From positions 26,956 through 90,955 of the forward strand of contig JBBSCB010000010.1 of NCBI GenBank assembly GCA_038250675.1: a stretch of 64,000 nucleotides of DNA. Reading direction: 5' to 3'. How positions within the stretch are numbered: the stretch's first letter is position 1; each line of letters opens with the position of its first letter. The DNA is from JAICUF01 sp038250675 (GTDB lineage Bacteria > Gemmatimonadota > Gemmatimonadetes > Gemmatimonadales > GWC2-71-9). A program made the translations under genes and the position numbers. Positions 15,388 to 24,638 of the stretch are shown here, one piece after another. The notes under the pieces were generated by a model. The model did not search any database. It saw only the letters and a list, made by a program, of their open reading frames with translations, and was not told the DNA's origin.

Positions 15388-16005
15388 ATGCACGGCGTGT
15401 ACCTCTCCGACCTGTTCCACAACCTGCTGCACCTGGGCACCCCCGACAGTGCGGCGTTTCCCGTCTCGGTGATCGAAAAGATCATCCGGCCGATCGTCAT
15501 CTATGCGCTGCTGGTCACCGCGCTGCGGCTCTGGGGCAAGCGGATGCTGGCGCAGCTCAACCCGTTCGACCTCGTGGTCCTGCTGACTCTGGCCAACACG
15601 GTGCAGAATGCCATCATCGGCAACGACACCTCGCTGGCCGGCGGCATCGTGGGCGCGGCCACGCTGCTGGCCGTCAATCACCTGGCCGTCCGCCTCTTCT
15701 ACCGCGGCCCCACCCGCGACGCCGCAGTGGAGAGCGGCGGCGCGATCTGCCTGATCAACCACGGGCAGCCAGTCGAGGCGGTCATGACGCAGCTCAGGAT
15801 CAACATGGGGGAACTCACAGCCAAGGCGCATGAGCGCGGCTTCGAGTCACTCGGAGAAATCGAGGAAGCCACGCTGTACCCCAACGGCACGCTGTCGTTC
15901 GTGCCGCGGCACGCGGCCACCGCCGAACGGCGCCACGAGGAGGTGATGCGGCAACTCGGCGGGCTGCAGCGCGAGGTGGCGGCGCTCGCTAGGTTACAGG
16001 GATGA
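15388..16005 (+). CDS. DUF421/YetF-like membrane protein
   Basis: A 205-residue protein with about three N-terminal membrane helices (IIRPIVIYALLVTALRLWGK, NPFDLVVLLTLANTVQNAI and a third near 90-105). A cytoplasmic domain follows with the family pattern (QLRINMGELTAKAHERGFES) and a C-terminal helical tail. AAGAGG precedes ATG 15388. The SDR gene begins inside its stop codon (ATGA), indicating translational coupling. Molecular function of the family is not established. Confidence 0.9.
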   Translation: MHGVYLSDLFHNLLHLGTPDSAAFPVSVIEKIIRPIVIYALLVTALRLWGKRMLAQLNPFDLVVLLTLANTVQNAIIGNDTSLAGGIVGAATLLAVNHLAVRLFYRGPTRDAAVESGGAICLINHGQPVEAVMTQLRINMGELTAKAHERGFESLGEIEEATLYPNGTLSFVPRHAATAERRHEEVMRQLGGLQREVAALARLQG

Positions 16006-16697
16006 GCCACCGAACTGCGTTCGTCACCGGCGCCACCGAGGGGATCGGCCGCGCCATCGCCTTTGCGCTCGGTCGGGCCGGCTGGCAGGTCGGTGTCTGT
16101 GCGCGGACACCGGCCAGCGTCGACGCCCTGGTCGCCGCGCTCGCCGCCGAGGGGATCCGCGCCGCCGGCCATCCGGCGGACGTGGGCGACGAGCACCAGG
16201 TTCCGGCCGCAGTGCGGCACATCGAAGCCGCGCTCGGCCCGGTGGACACGCTGGTCAACAACGCCGGCATGGCCGTCGTCAAGCCGTTCGCCGACTTCTC
16301 GCTCGAGGAGTGGGACGCCACCATGCGCACCAACGTGCGGAGTCTGTTCCTGGTGACGCGCGAGGTCCTGCCCGGCATGCGCGAGCGGAAGGCCGGCACC
16401 ATTGTCAACATCGCCAGTCTCGCGGCCCGAAACGGGACCGCGGATCTGGTGGCGTACTCGGCGTCGAAGCACGCGGTGCTGGGCTTCAGCCGGTCGCTCA
16501 TGATGGAGGTGCGGAAGGACGGGGTCCGGGTCATCGCCATCTGCCCCGGGTCGGTGGATACCAGGATGATCCGTGAGCACAGTAACCCGTCCCGCATCCT
16601 CCAGCCCGATGACGTGGCCCAGGCGGTGCTCACCGCGGTTACCCTGCCGCCGCGCGCCCTCCTGAGCGAGCTGGATCTGCGTCCCACCAACCCGTGA
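16002..16697 (+). CDS. Short-chain dehydrogenase/reductase (SDR)
   Basis: A 231-residue Rossmann-fold oxidoreductase of classical SDR type. The cofactor motif is TGATEGIG, the structural motif NNAG, and the catalytic pair lies in YSASKHA. Ser of the triad is in NIASLAA. Substrate unknown. Its start overlaps the YetF-like stop (ATGA) and its stop overlaps the GTG of the BFD-like gene, so it is inside a tightly coupled four-gene operon. Confidence 0.92.
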   Translation: MSHRTAFVTGATEGIGRAIAFALGRAGWQVGVCARTPASVDALVAALAAEGIRAAGHPADVGDEHQVPAAVRHIEAALGPVDTLVNNAGMAVVKPFADFSLEEWDATMRTNVRSLFLVTREVLPGMRERKAGTIVNIASLAARNGTADLVAYSASKHAVLGFSRSLMMEVRKDGVRVIAICPGSVDTRMIREHSNPSRILQPDDVAQAVLTAVTLPPRALLSELDLRPTNP

Positions 16698-16912
16698 GTC
16701 CCGCCACCATCCTGGTCTCGGGCTGCATCTGTCGCCGGATGCCGTTCGAGCGCCTGCTGCCGCTGGCGCGGGAGCACGGCTGGGACGTGACCGCCCTCGG
16801 TCGGGAAACCGGCTGCGGCGAGCAGTGCGGCCTCTGCAGACCGTACCTCCGCCGCATGCTGCGCACCGGCGAGACCGGCTTTTCCGAGCTGCTGCCCGCG
16901 GAGGCGGATTGA
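16694..16912 (+). CDS. BFD-like [2Fe-2S] ferredoxin domain protein
   Basis: A 72-residue protein with four Cys placed as GCIC near the N-terminus and CGEQCGLC later, followed by RPYLRRMLRTGETGF. This matches the bacterioferritin-associated ferredoxin-like [2Fe-2S] family. The GTG start overlaps the SDR stop, and its own stop overlaps the TTG of the histidine kinase gene. Coupling to a sensor kinase suggests, by inference only, a redox input. Confidence 0.85.
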   Translation: MSPATILVSGCICRRMPFERLLPLAREHGWDVTALGRETGCGEQCGLCRPYLRRMLRTGETGFSELLPAEAD

Positions 16913-18468
16913 CCACCCAGTCGGCCAAGCGGCCCAGTCTCCGCCTCCGGCTGCACGCGCCCAAGGCGATTTCGGCGCTGGCGCTTGTCATCGCCTGGTT
17001 CGGCATCTATTTCGCCTATCGCGACCGCTGGACCGGTGCGCTGCTGGCGCTCATTGCCAGCGTGCTTGCGTTCGTGGCGCTCCGCCGCGGCGAATCGCTC
17101 GCCGCCCAGCACAGTGAAACCCTGCGCCGCGCCCTCGAGGCGTCGGCCGCCCGCAACCGCGAGCTGGAGCGCCTCCGCCATCTGGCGGCCACGCTGCTGA
17201 GCGGCCGTGACGTCGTCGAGCTCCAGCAGGAAGTGGCGCGCGCCGCCGCCGATCTGCTGGAGGCCGAGAGCGGCGGCGTCGCCATGGTGGCGGAGGAAGG
17301 CAGGTTCATGAAAGTGGTGGCCGCCACCGGCCCGCTGACCGAGTCGCTCGGCCTCCTGCTTCCGATGGACGGCTCGCTGCTGGGGTGGGTGGTGGCCCAT
17401 GACAAGCCGCTGGTTTCCGCGGACATGGATGCCGACGCCCGCAATTTCCAGCTCCCGGCCGCCGCGATCGAGCTCCGCACGACCGCCATCGCGCCGCTCC
17501 GGTCGGCCGGCATCGTGGTCGGGGCCGTCGCGGTTTACAACCGGCACGACGGCCGGCCCTTCAGCGAGCACGATCTCCAACTGCTCCAGATCCTGGGCGA
17601 CCAGGTCGTGGTGGGCCTGGACCGCGCCATGGTGCTCGACGAGAGCCGGCGCAATGAGCGCGCACTGGCCGCCAAGAACGTCGAGCTGGAGCGGGCCACC
17701 CGCCTCAAGAGCGAGTTCCTGGCCAACATGTCGCACGAGCTCCGGACGCCGCTCAATGCCATCATCGGCTTCTCGGACCTGCTGCTGACCGGCGACGTCG
17801 GCGCGCTCAGCGAGATCCACCGCGACTTCCTCGAGTCGGTGCTGCGCAACGGCCGCCACCTGCTGGCGCTGATCAACAACGTGCTCGACCTGTCCAAGAT
17901 CGAGGCGGGCCAGATGACGCTCTCGCTCTCGCTGACCGACCTCCGCGAGACGATCCTGGGCGCCGTGGCCGACACGGCCAGTCTGCGGGCGGCCAAGCGC
18001 CAGCCTTGCACGGTCCACCTGGATGAGAGCGAGCCGCTCGTGGTACTGGCCGACGCGTTCCGGATCCGCCAGGTCCTGTTCAATCTCCTCGCCAACGCGT
18101 CCAAGTTCACGCCGGACGGCGGCACGATCTCGCTAACCGGGGTGCGCAGCCGGACGCCGCTGCCGGTGCCGTCCGATCGCTCGGGCGAGGGGCCCCGCCT
18201 GGTCTCGCGCGACGCAGTCTGGATCTCGGTGGTGGACACCGGCATCGGCATCAAGGCCGAGGACATGTCCAAACTGTTCAACGAGTTCAGCCAGGTGGAC
18301 AGCGCCTTCAACCGGCAGCAGCAGGGCACCGGCCTGGGCCTGGCGCTCTGCAAGAACTTCGTGGAGATGCACGGCGGCACGATCGGCGCCGAATCGGTGG
18401 TGGGCGCCGGCAGCAGCTTCTGGTTCATCCTGCCGGTGGACGGGCCCATCCGGCGGAGTCTGGGCTGA
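16909..18468 (+). CDS. Membrane sensor histidine kinase with GAF domain
   Basis: A 519-residue kinase. Two hydrophobic segments (about residues 20-37 and 43-60), a coiled-coil linker, a GAF domain (about 100-245), a HisKA domain with the phosphoacceptor H276 in SHELRTPLNAIIGF, and an HATPase_c domain with N box NLLANASKF, DTGIGI and GTGLGL. No receiver domain is attached and no response regulator gene is adjacent. The TTG start overlaps the preceding stop (TTGA). Confidence 0.92.
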   Translation: MTTQSAKRPSLRLRLHAPKAISALALVIAWFGIYFAYRDRWTGALLALIASVLAFVALRRGESLAAQHSETLRRALEASAARNRELERLRHLAATLLSGRDVVELQQEVARAAADLLEAESGGVAMVAEEGRFMKVVAATGPLTESLGLLLPMDGSLLGWVVAHDKPLVSADMDADARNFQLPAAAIELRTTAIAPLRSAGIVVGAVAVYNRHDGRPFSEHDLQLLQILGDQVVVGLDRAMVLDESRRNERALAAKNVELERATRLKSEFLANMSHELRTPLNAIIGFSDLLLTGDVGALSEIHRDFLESVLRNGRHLLALINNVLDLSKIEAGQMTLSLSLTDLRETILGAVADTASLRAAKRQPCTVHLDESEPLVVLADAFRIRQVLFNLLANASKFTPDGGTISLTGVRSRTPLPVPSDRSGEGPRLVSRDAVWISVVDTGIGIKAEDMSKLFNEFSQVDSAFNRQQQGTGLGLALCKNFVEMHGGTIGAESVVGAGSSFWFILPVDGPIRRSLG

Positions 18469-18515
18469 CCGACGCCCCCGCTGGCGGCGGCCCGCCGGCC
18501 CATGTACGTTGCGCC

Positions 18516-18905
18516 ATGGCATTTGCCACGCTCCCGCGCGGACGGTGGGGCCACCAGGTCCACCGACTGACCGCCGCTATCGCGGTGGTGCTGCAGGTCA
18601 TGCTGCTGTTCGCGCCCCTGTCGGAGATCCGGGACGCGAGGGCGGCGAGCGCGGCTCGGGCGGAGTTGACGCACCGGATCGGCGGCAGCGTCGACGGCGG
18701 TTCGCGTTCGACAGCCCCGATCCATGACGAGTCCACCTGCCCCGCCTGCATTGCCCGCTCACTCCACGCACGCCTCGAATCGCTGACGCCGCTGCCGGTG
18801 CTGGCCGTCGAAGAGCGCACGCCGCCGGCGGTCGCGTCGGTCGTGCGGGCGCATGCCGATCCCCCCACCTTCCAGCTCTCCCGCGCCCCTCCTGTCGCAA
18901 GCTGA
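18516..18905 (+). CDS. Small secreted or anchored protein with CPAC motif upstream of metal efflux
   Basis: A 129-residue protein with one hydrophobic segment (about residues 20-36) that may be a signal or anchor. A central HDESTCPACIARSLH block is a possible metal site, and the tail is Pro/Ala-rich. It resembles small DUF2946-like proteins that accompany metal transporters, but I cannot assign it firmly. It lies 63 bases before the outer-membrane channel gene of the efflux system, which suggests a metal-related role. Confidence 0.65.
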   Translation: MAFATLPRGRWGHQVHRLTAAIAVVLQVMLLFAPLSEIRDARAASAARAELTHRIGGSVDGGSRSTAPIHDESTCPACIARSLHARLESLTPLPVLAVEERTPPAVASVVRAHADPPTFQLSRAPPVAS

Positions 18906-18968
18906 CGTTCCGGCTTGACGAGGCGGGCCCATTCCGGGCCTGCCCCGCATCATTACGACAGGACAGGC

Positions 18969-20378
18969 ATGCGACATTTCCTATGCGCCTGCGCGCTGGC
19001 TGCGTCAGCTGCGCCGGTGTACGCTCAGCAGCCGGAGTCCCCCCGGCCGGTGCCCATCGCCGTGCCGTCGGCCGACTCGCTCGCGGCCGCGCCGCGCCCC
19101 GAGTGCACCGCCCCGCCTGACACCGCGCCGCCCGGCTGGACGGCGCGGCGCGGACAGCGGGCCACCCGGCCCGACTCGCTTTGCCTCACCCGCGGCCAAG
19201 CCATCGCACAGGCGCTGCGCTACAACCCGCAGCTCGACGTCTCGGCGGCGCTCACCGAACAGGCGCGCGCCCGGAAGGTCGAGGGCACCGCGATCCCCGA
19301 TCCCGACTTTGGCGTCTCGTTCGAGCAGGCGCGCGGGGTTTTTGGCGGCGGCGATCCCACAGCCCGGGCGGTGGGCGCAAGTCTGAGCCTTCCGTTCCCC
19401 GACAAGTTCCGGCTCCGCGGCAGGATCGGCAGCGCCGACGTCCACGCCGCGGAGTCTGACGCGGTGCTGACCCGCCAGCTCCTCGCCTCCCAGACCTCGC
19501 AGACGTACGACTCGCTGCTTTCGGCGCTGCGGCGGGAGCACGATCTGCACGAGGCGCTCGGACTGGCCCAGGATTTTGCCCGCAAGACCGAGGCGCGCTT
19601 CAATGCCGGCAGCGTGCCCAAGCTCGACGTGGTGCGCGCCCGCCTGGACATCGCCCAATCGGAAAACGCGCTGATCGCCAATGAGCGGGACATCGCCAAT
19701 GCGCGTGCCGCGCTCAACCGTCTCATCGGGCGGCCGCTCGGCGCGCCGGTGGCCGCGGCTGATTCGCTGTCGGTGCCACCGCCGCTGCCCGATCTGGCGC
19801 TCATCGAGCCGGCCGCACTGGGCGCCCGGCCCGAGCTGGCGAGTCTTGCCGCCCAGCAGGCCGGGGCCCACGCCGCGGTGTCGCTGGCGCGGGAATACTG
19901 GCTGCCGGACATCGTGTTCGGCATCAGCCGGGACTATGCGGCCCCGGGGCCCGGCATCATCACCACCGGCATCGCCCTGCCGCTGCCGATCTTCTTCTGG
20001 CAGCACTCGAATGGCGAGATCCGCGAGGCTCGCTATCGCGAGCGCGAGCTCGCCGCGACGCTGGTGGACCTGCGTGCGCAGGTGGGCCAGGACGTGCGCG
20101 CCGCCTACGCCACCGCCGCCGCCGCGCTGCGGCAGGCGCTCTACATCCGCGACCAGCTGCTGCCCACCGCGCGCGAGGCCTATCGCATCGCATCGGTGAG
20201 CTATGGCCTGGGCGGATCGTCGGCACTCGAAGTGCTGGACGCCCGCCGCTCGCTCCTCGACGCCGAAAGCCAGTATACCGACGCGCTCGCGGCCGCCAAC
20301 AGCGCCCGCGCCGACCTGGAGCGGGCGACTGCCGTGCCGCTCGCGACGCTCGCCACCGGAGACTCCCATGCCCGCTAG
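18969..20378 (+). CDS. TolC/CusC-family outer-membrane channel of RND metal efflux
   Basis: A 469-residue outer-membrane efflux protein. A signal peptide ends near VYAQ, a Pro-rich linker follows (residues 21-75), and then two OEP repeats of long helices run to the end (for example FNAGSVPKLDVVRARLDIAQ and YGLGGSSALEVLDARRSL). It would form the trimeric exit duct for the pump encoded by the next two genes. ATG 18969 is chosen because the signal peptide begins there. It overlaps the adaptor gene by 11 bases. Confidence 0.92.
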   Translation: MRHFLCACALAASAAPVYAQQPESPRPVPIAVPSADSLAAAPRPECTAPPDTAPPGWTARRGQRATRPDSLCLTRGQAIAQALRYNPQLDVSAALTEQARARKVEGTAIPDPDFGVSFEQARGVFGGGDPTARAVGASLSLPFPDKFRLRGRIGSADVHAAESDAVLTRQLLASQTSQTYDSLLSALRREHDLHEALGLAQDFARKTEARFNAGSVPKLDVVRARLDIAQSENALIANERDIANARAALNRLIGRPLGAPVAAADSLSVPPPLPDLALIEPAALGARPELASLAAQQAGAHAAVSLAREYWLPDIVFGISRDYAAPGPGIITTGIALPLPIFFWQHSNGEIREARYRERELAATLVDLRAQVGQDVRAAYATAAAALRQALYIRDQLLPTAREAYRIASVSYGLGGSSALEVLDARRSLLDAESQYTDALAAANSARADLERATAVPLATLATGDSHAR

Positions 20379-21519
20379 GATTTCCCTTCGCCCGATCGTC
20401 GTCGCCGCCGGCACCGGTCTGTTCCTCGCGGCCTGCGGCAAGCGCGACCGTCCCGCCGAGTCCATCGCTGCCGCCACGACCGGCGACACCGTGGCGCTCG
20501 ACAGTACACAGCGCGGCCAGATCCGGACCGCGACGGTCGACAGCAGTCAGTATCGTCCGGTGGTCATCACCACCGGCACCGTCGCGTTCAACGGCGACCG
20601 CTCGACCCAGGTGCTCGCGCCGATCTCGGGGCCGGTCTCCCGCATCCTGGTCTCGCCCGGCGCGCTGGTCTCGCGGGGCCAGGCGCTCGCCACCGTCGCC
20701 TCGCCGGACTTTGCCACCGCCGTGGCCGACTATCGCAAGGCGGAATCGGCCGCGCGGAACGCGGAGCGGATCGCCAAGCTCGACGAGCAGCTGTTTGCCA
20801 ATGACGCGCTGGCGCGGAGCGAGCTGGACCAGGCGCACACCGACCTGGCCGCCGCCGCCGCCGACCGCGATGCCGCCGTGTCGCAGCTCCGCTCCCTGGG
20901 TGTGGGCGAAAACGCCATCACAGCCATTCGCGAGGGCCGGAGCGTGGCCGGCGCGGAAGCGGCGATCCGCGCACCGATTGGCGGCACCGTGGTCGAGAAG
21001 CTGATCACGCCGGGGCAGTTGCTCCAGGCGGGCAGCACGGAGGCGTTCACCATCGCCGATCTCTCGAGCGTGTGGGTCATGGCCAACGTCTTCGAGGGTG
21101 ACGTGGCGGTGGTGCGGCACGGCGAGAAGGCGTGGATCACCACCGGCGGCTCACCGGATACGCTGCCGGGCACGGTGGACTACGTGGCCGCACTGGTTGA
21201 TCCGGCCACCAGGGCCACGATGGTGCGGATCGTGGTCCCTAACCGTGGTGGCCTCCTCCGCCGCGACATGCTGGTGAACGTCGAGATCCATGCCATGCGC
21301 CCTCGCTCCGGCATCCTCGTGCCGGTGGCGGCAGTCCTCCGGGACGAGGACAACCTGCCGTACGTCTACGTCGCCAACGGCACCCGCGGCTACGATCGCC
21401 GCCGCATCGGACTCGGTGCGCGCGTCGGGGATCGCTACGAAGTACGCTCCGGGCTCAAGGCCGGCGAGTCGGTGGTGACCCAGGGCGCACTGTTCCTCGC
21501 GGGCTCGGGGGCGTCATGA
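20368..21519 (+). CDS. RND efflux periplasmic adaptor lipoprotein (CusB/CzcB type)
   Basis: A 383-residue membrane fusion protein. LAACGKRD near residue 20 is a lipobox, so it is probably anchored in the inner membrane. The usual order is visible: barrel-sandwich halves (APISGPVSRILVSPGALVSRG and APIGGTVVEKLITPGQLLQAG regions), a helical hairpin between them, a beta-barrel domain and a membrane-proximal domain. No extra metal-binding His-rich tail is seen. It overlaps its neighbours on both sides, so all three pump parts are co-translated. Confidence 0.93.
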   Translation: MPARISLRPIVVAAGTGLFLAACGKRDRPAESIAAATTGDTVALDSTQRGQIRTATVDSSQYRPVVITTGTVAFNGDRSTQVLAPISGPVSRILVSPGALVSRGQALATVASPDFATAVADYRKAESAARNAERIAKLDEQLFANDALARSELDQAHTDLAAAAADRDAAVSQLRSLGVGENAITAIREGRSVAGAEAAIRAPIGGTVVEKLITPGQLLQAGSTEAFTIADLSSVWVMANVFEGDVAVVRHGEKAWITTGGSPDTLPGTVDYVAALVDPATRATMVRIVVPNRGGLLRRDMLVNVEIHAMRPRSGILVPVAAVLRDEDNLPYVYVANGTRGYDRRRIGLGARVGDRYEVRSGLKAGESVVTQGALFLAGSGAS

Positions 21520-24500
21520 CGGATCCCGGCGTGCACGAGGCGGTGGCCCCGCAGCGATCGCTGATTCATCGCATCGTCATCCTGTCGCTGGCGCAGCCGA
21601 TCGTAGTGCTGGTGCTCAGCGTGGTGCTGGCGGGGTTTGGCGTGTGGTCATTCTCCCGGCTCCCGGTGGACGCCTACCCCGACATCTCGCCGCCGATGGT
21701 CGAGATCGTCACGCAGTGGCCCGGACAGGCAGCCGAGGAGGTCGAGCGTCTCATCACGGTGCCGATCGAGTCGGAAATGAACGGGCTCCCGAACCTCGAC
21801 GTGGTTCGCTCGATCTCGCTCTACGGGCTCTCCGACGTGCGCATCGTGTTCCGGGAGGGCACGGACAACTATTTCGCACGGGAGCGAGTGTTCGAGAAGC
21901 TGCGCGGTGTCGCGGTGCCAGACGGTGTGGTGCCCGATGTGGCGCCGCTCTTCTCGCCCTCGGGCCTGGTGTACCGCTACGTGCTGCAGAGCAACGACCG
22001 CAGCCCGATGGAGCTCAAGACATTGCAGGACTGGGTGATCGAGAAGGCGTACAAGTCGGTGGCCGGCGTGGCGGACCTGTCAAGCTTCGGCGGCCAGACC
22101 ATGCAGTACCAGGTGCTGCTCGATCCGACCCGCGTGGCGGGGGCAGGCCTCTCGGTGGCTGACGTGGCCACCGCCCTCGGCGCCAACAATAGCAACGCCG
22201 GCGGCGGGTTCTACTCGGAGGGTGGCCAGTTCTACTATGTCCGCGGCCTGGGCCGGCTGGAGCGGCCCGAGGACATCGAGAACGTGGTGCTGACGGTGAA
22301 GAACGGCACCCCGGTGCTGGTGCGCGACGTGGCGCAGGTGGTGATCGGGTATGCGCCCCGGCTCGGCCAGTTCGGGTTCAACGATCAGGACGATGCCGTG
22401 GAAGGGATCGTCGTGATGCGCACGGGCGAGCAGGCGCAGACGGTCCTCAAGCGGGTCGAGGCCAAGACGGCCGAGCTCAACTCGACGATCCTGCCGAAGG
22501 ACGTGACAATCAAGCCGTTCTATGACCGAAGCGACCTGATCCATCTGACCACGCGCACAGTCGAGGAGAATCTGGTCCGCGGGATCGTACTGGTCGTCGC
22601 GATCCTCATCTTCTTCCTGTTCGATGTGCGCTCGGGGCTGATCGTGGCCGGCACGATCCCGCTCGCACTGCTCTTTGCCTTCATCTGCCTCGACCTCAAC
22701 CACATTCCGGCCAACCTGCTGTCGATCGGCGCGATCGACTTCGGGATTCTGGTGCACGGCGCCGTCGTGATGGTGGAGAACATCCATCTGGCCCTGGCCC
22801 GACGACACGGGCGACAATTTTCCATACGCGAAGTGATCACCGAGGCCGCGGCGGAGGTGAACCGGCCGATCGTCTACGCGGTGGCGATCGTGGTGGCCGG
22901 GTTCCTGCCGATCTACGTTCTGTCCGGCCCGTCGGGCCGGCTGTTCCGCCCGATGGCCGATACGACGATTTTCGCACTGCTCGGCGCCCTCATCATCGCG
23001 CTGACGATCGTGCCGGTGGTCTGCTCGATCGTGCTCCGGAGCGGCGTCCGCGAACGCCGGAACGTGGTCTTCGAATGGATTCGCGCCGTGTATGCCACGG
23101 CGCTCGACTGGTGCTTTGCCCGGGCTCGCACGACCATCATTGCCTCGATCGTCCTCTTCGGCCTGGCCATCGCGCTCGCCACCCGCATCGGCTCCGAGTT
23201 CATGCCCCACCTCGATGAAGGCGCGCTCTGGGTCCGCGCCACGATGCCGTCGACGATCTCGCTGGAAGAGTCGAGCAAGATCGTCCCGCAGATCCGCCGA
23301 ATTCTCCGGTCGTTTCCCGAAGTCACCGTCGTCGCCTCGGAGCACGGCCGGCCGGACGACGGCACCAACCCGACCGGATTCTTCAACGCCGAGTTCTACG
23401 TCGGGCTCAAGCCGTATGGCGAGTGGCACGGTTCCCACGCCAGCAAGGCCGATCTCGTCACCGCGATGAACACGCAGCTCTCCCGCTTTCCCGGCGTGAG
23501 CTTCAACTACACCCAGCCGGCCGAAGATGCGGTGGACGAGGCGGAAACCGGGCTCAAGAGCTCGCTGGCGGTCAAGATTTTCGGACCCGACCTGAGCGTG
23601 CTGGAGCAGAAGGGACATGCGATCGAGACGGTGCTCAACCGGGTCCCCGGCATCAGCCGGGTCACGGTGGTCGAGGAGCTGGGCCAGCCCAGTCTGAGCG
23701 TGCAGCTCGACCGGGCCAGGCTGGCGCGCTACGGGCTCAACGTGGCGGACGTGAACGGACTCATCGAGGCGGCGGTCGGCGGTGTCGCGGCCACGTCAGT
23801 GGTGCAGGGCGAGAGGCTCTTTGACCTCGTGGTGCGGCTGCAGCCGCAGTTCCGCGAAACGCCGGAGCAGATCGGCAACATTCTCGTGGCCACGTCCGAC
23901 GGACAGCAGATTCCACTCCGCGAGCTGGCCACCATCACCGTCACGAGCGGCGCCTCGTTCGTCTACCGCGAGGCCAACTCACGCTACATCGGCGTGCAGT
24001 TCGCCGTCGAAGGGCGCCACCTGGCCGATGCGGTGCAGGACGCCCAGCGGCAGGTGAAGGCCGCGGTGAGGCTGCCGCCGGGGTATCGCGCGGAATGGGG
24101 GGGAGAATATGAGGAGTACACGGCATCGCGGGGCCAGCTCGCACTGGTATTGCCGCTGACCATCGGACTGATCTTCGCGCTGCTGTTCGCGCTCTATCGG
24201 AACGTGACGTTTCCCGTGATCACCATCATCGGCGTTGCGCTCTCGGCGCCGGTCGGAGGGCTTGTCGCGCTGGCCATCACGGGTACGCCGTTCTCGGTCT
24301 CATCGGGCATCGGGTTCCTGGCGCTCTTCGGCGTGTCGGTGCAGACGGCCGTGATTTTCATCTCCTACGCCAACGAGCTGCGCCTGGGCGGGATGGACAT
24401 TGCCGGCGCGGCGCGCGAGGCGTCGCTGCACCGGCTGCGTCCCATCATGATGACGGCACTCGTGGCTGCGCTCGGGCTCCTCCCGGCGGCGCTCTCAACC

Positions 24501-24638
24501 GGCGTTGGCTCCGATTCGCAGCGGCCGTTCGCGATGGTGATCGTCGGGGGACTATTTTCCCGACTCCTGATCAGCGTGTTCCTGATGCCGGTGCTGTACG
24601 CGCGAACGGCGCGGGAGGGGGATCGGCTCGAGGTATGA
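21516..24638 (+). CDS. CzcA/CusA-family heavy-metal RND transporter with an atypical TM4
   Basis: A 1040-residue proton-driven pump with 12 predicted helices and two large periplasmic loops. Family marks include DAYPDISPPMVEI near the N-terminus and EFMPHLDEGALWVRA. In TM4 the CzcA motif DFGxxxDGxVxxVEN reads DFGILVHGAVVMVEN: D408 and E421 are kept but the middle acid is H414. Metal specificity is therefore uncertain. The start overlaps the adaptor stop (ATGA), and the SDR gene starts inside its stop codon. Confidence 0.94.
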   Translation: MTDPGVHEAVAPQRSLIHRIVILSLAQPIVVLVLSVVLAGFGVWSFSRLPVDAYPDISPPMVEIVTQWPGQAAEEVERLITVPIESEMNGLPNLDVVRSISLYGLSDVRIVFREGTDNYFARERVFEKLRGVAVPDGVVPDVAPLFSPSGLVYRYVLQSNDRSPMELKTLQDWVIEKAYKSVAGVADLSSFGGQTMQYQVLLDPTRVAGAGLSVADVATALGANNSNAGGGFYSEGGQFYYVRGLGRLERPEDIENVVLTVKNGTPVLVRDVAQVVIGYAPRLGQFGFNDQDDAVEGIVVMRTGEQAQTVLKRVEAKTAELNSTILPKDVTIKPFYDRSDLIHLTTRTVEENLVRGIVLVVAILIFFLFDVRSGLIVAGTIPLALLFAFICLDLNHIPANLLSIGAIDFGILVHGAVVMVENIHLALARRHGRQFSIREVITEAAAEVNRPIVYAVAIVVAGFLPIYVLSGPSGRLFRPMADTTIFALLGALIIALTIVPVVCSIVLRSGVRERRNVVFEWIRAVYATALDWCFARARTTIIASIVLFGLAIALATRIGSEFMPHLDEGALWVRATMPSTISLEESSKIVPQIRRILRSFPEVTVVASEHGRPDDGTNPTGFFNAEFYVGLKPYGEWHGSHASKADLVTAMNTQLSRFPGVSFNYTQPAEDAVDEAETGLKSSLAVKIFGPDLSVLEQKGHAIETVLNRVPGISRVTVVEELGQPSLSVQLDRARLARYGLNVADVNGLIEAAVGGVAATSVVQGERLFDLVVRLQPQFRETPEQIGNILVATSDGQQIPLRELATITVTSGASFVYREANSRYIGVQFAVEGRHLADAVQDAQRQVKAAVRLPPGYRAEWGGEYEEYTASRGQLALVLPLTIGLIFALLFALYRNVTFPVITIIGVALSAPVGGLVALAITGTPFSVSSGIGFLALFGVSVQTAVIFISYANELRLGGMDIAGAAREASLHRLRPIMMTALVAALGLLPAALSTGVGSDSQRPFAMVIVGGLFSRLLISVFLMPVLYARTAREGDRLEV

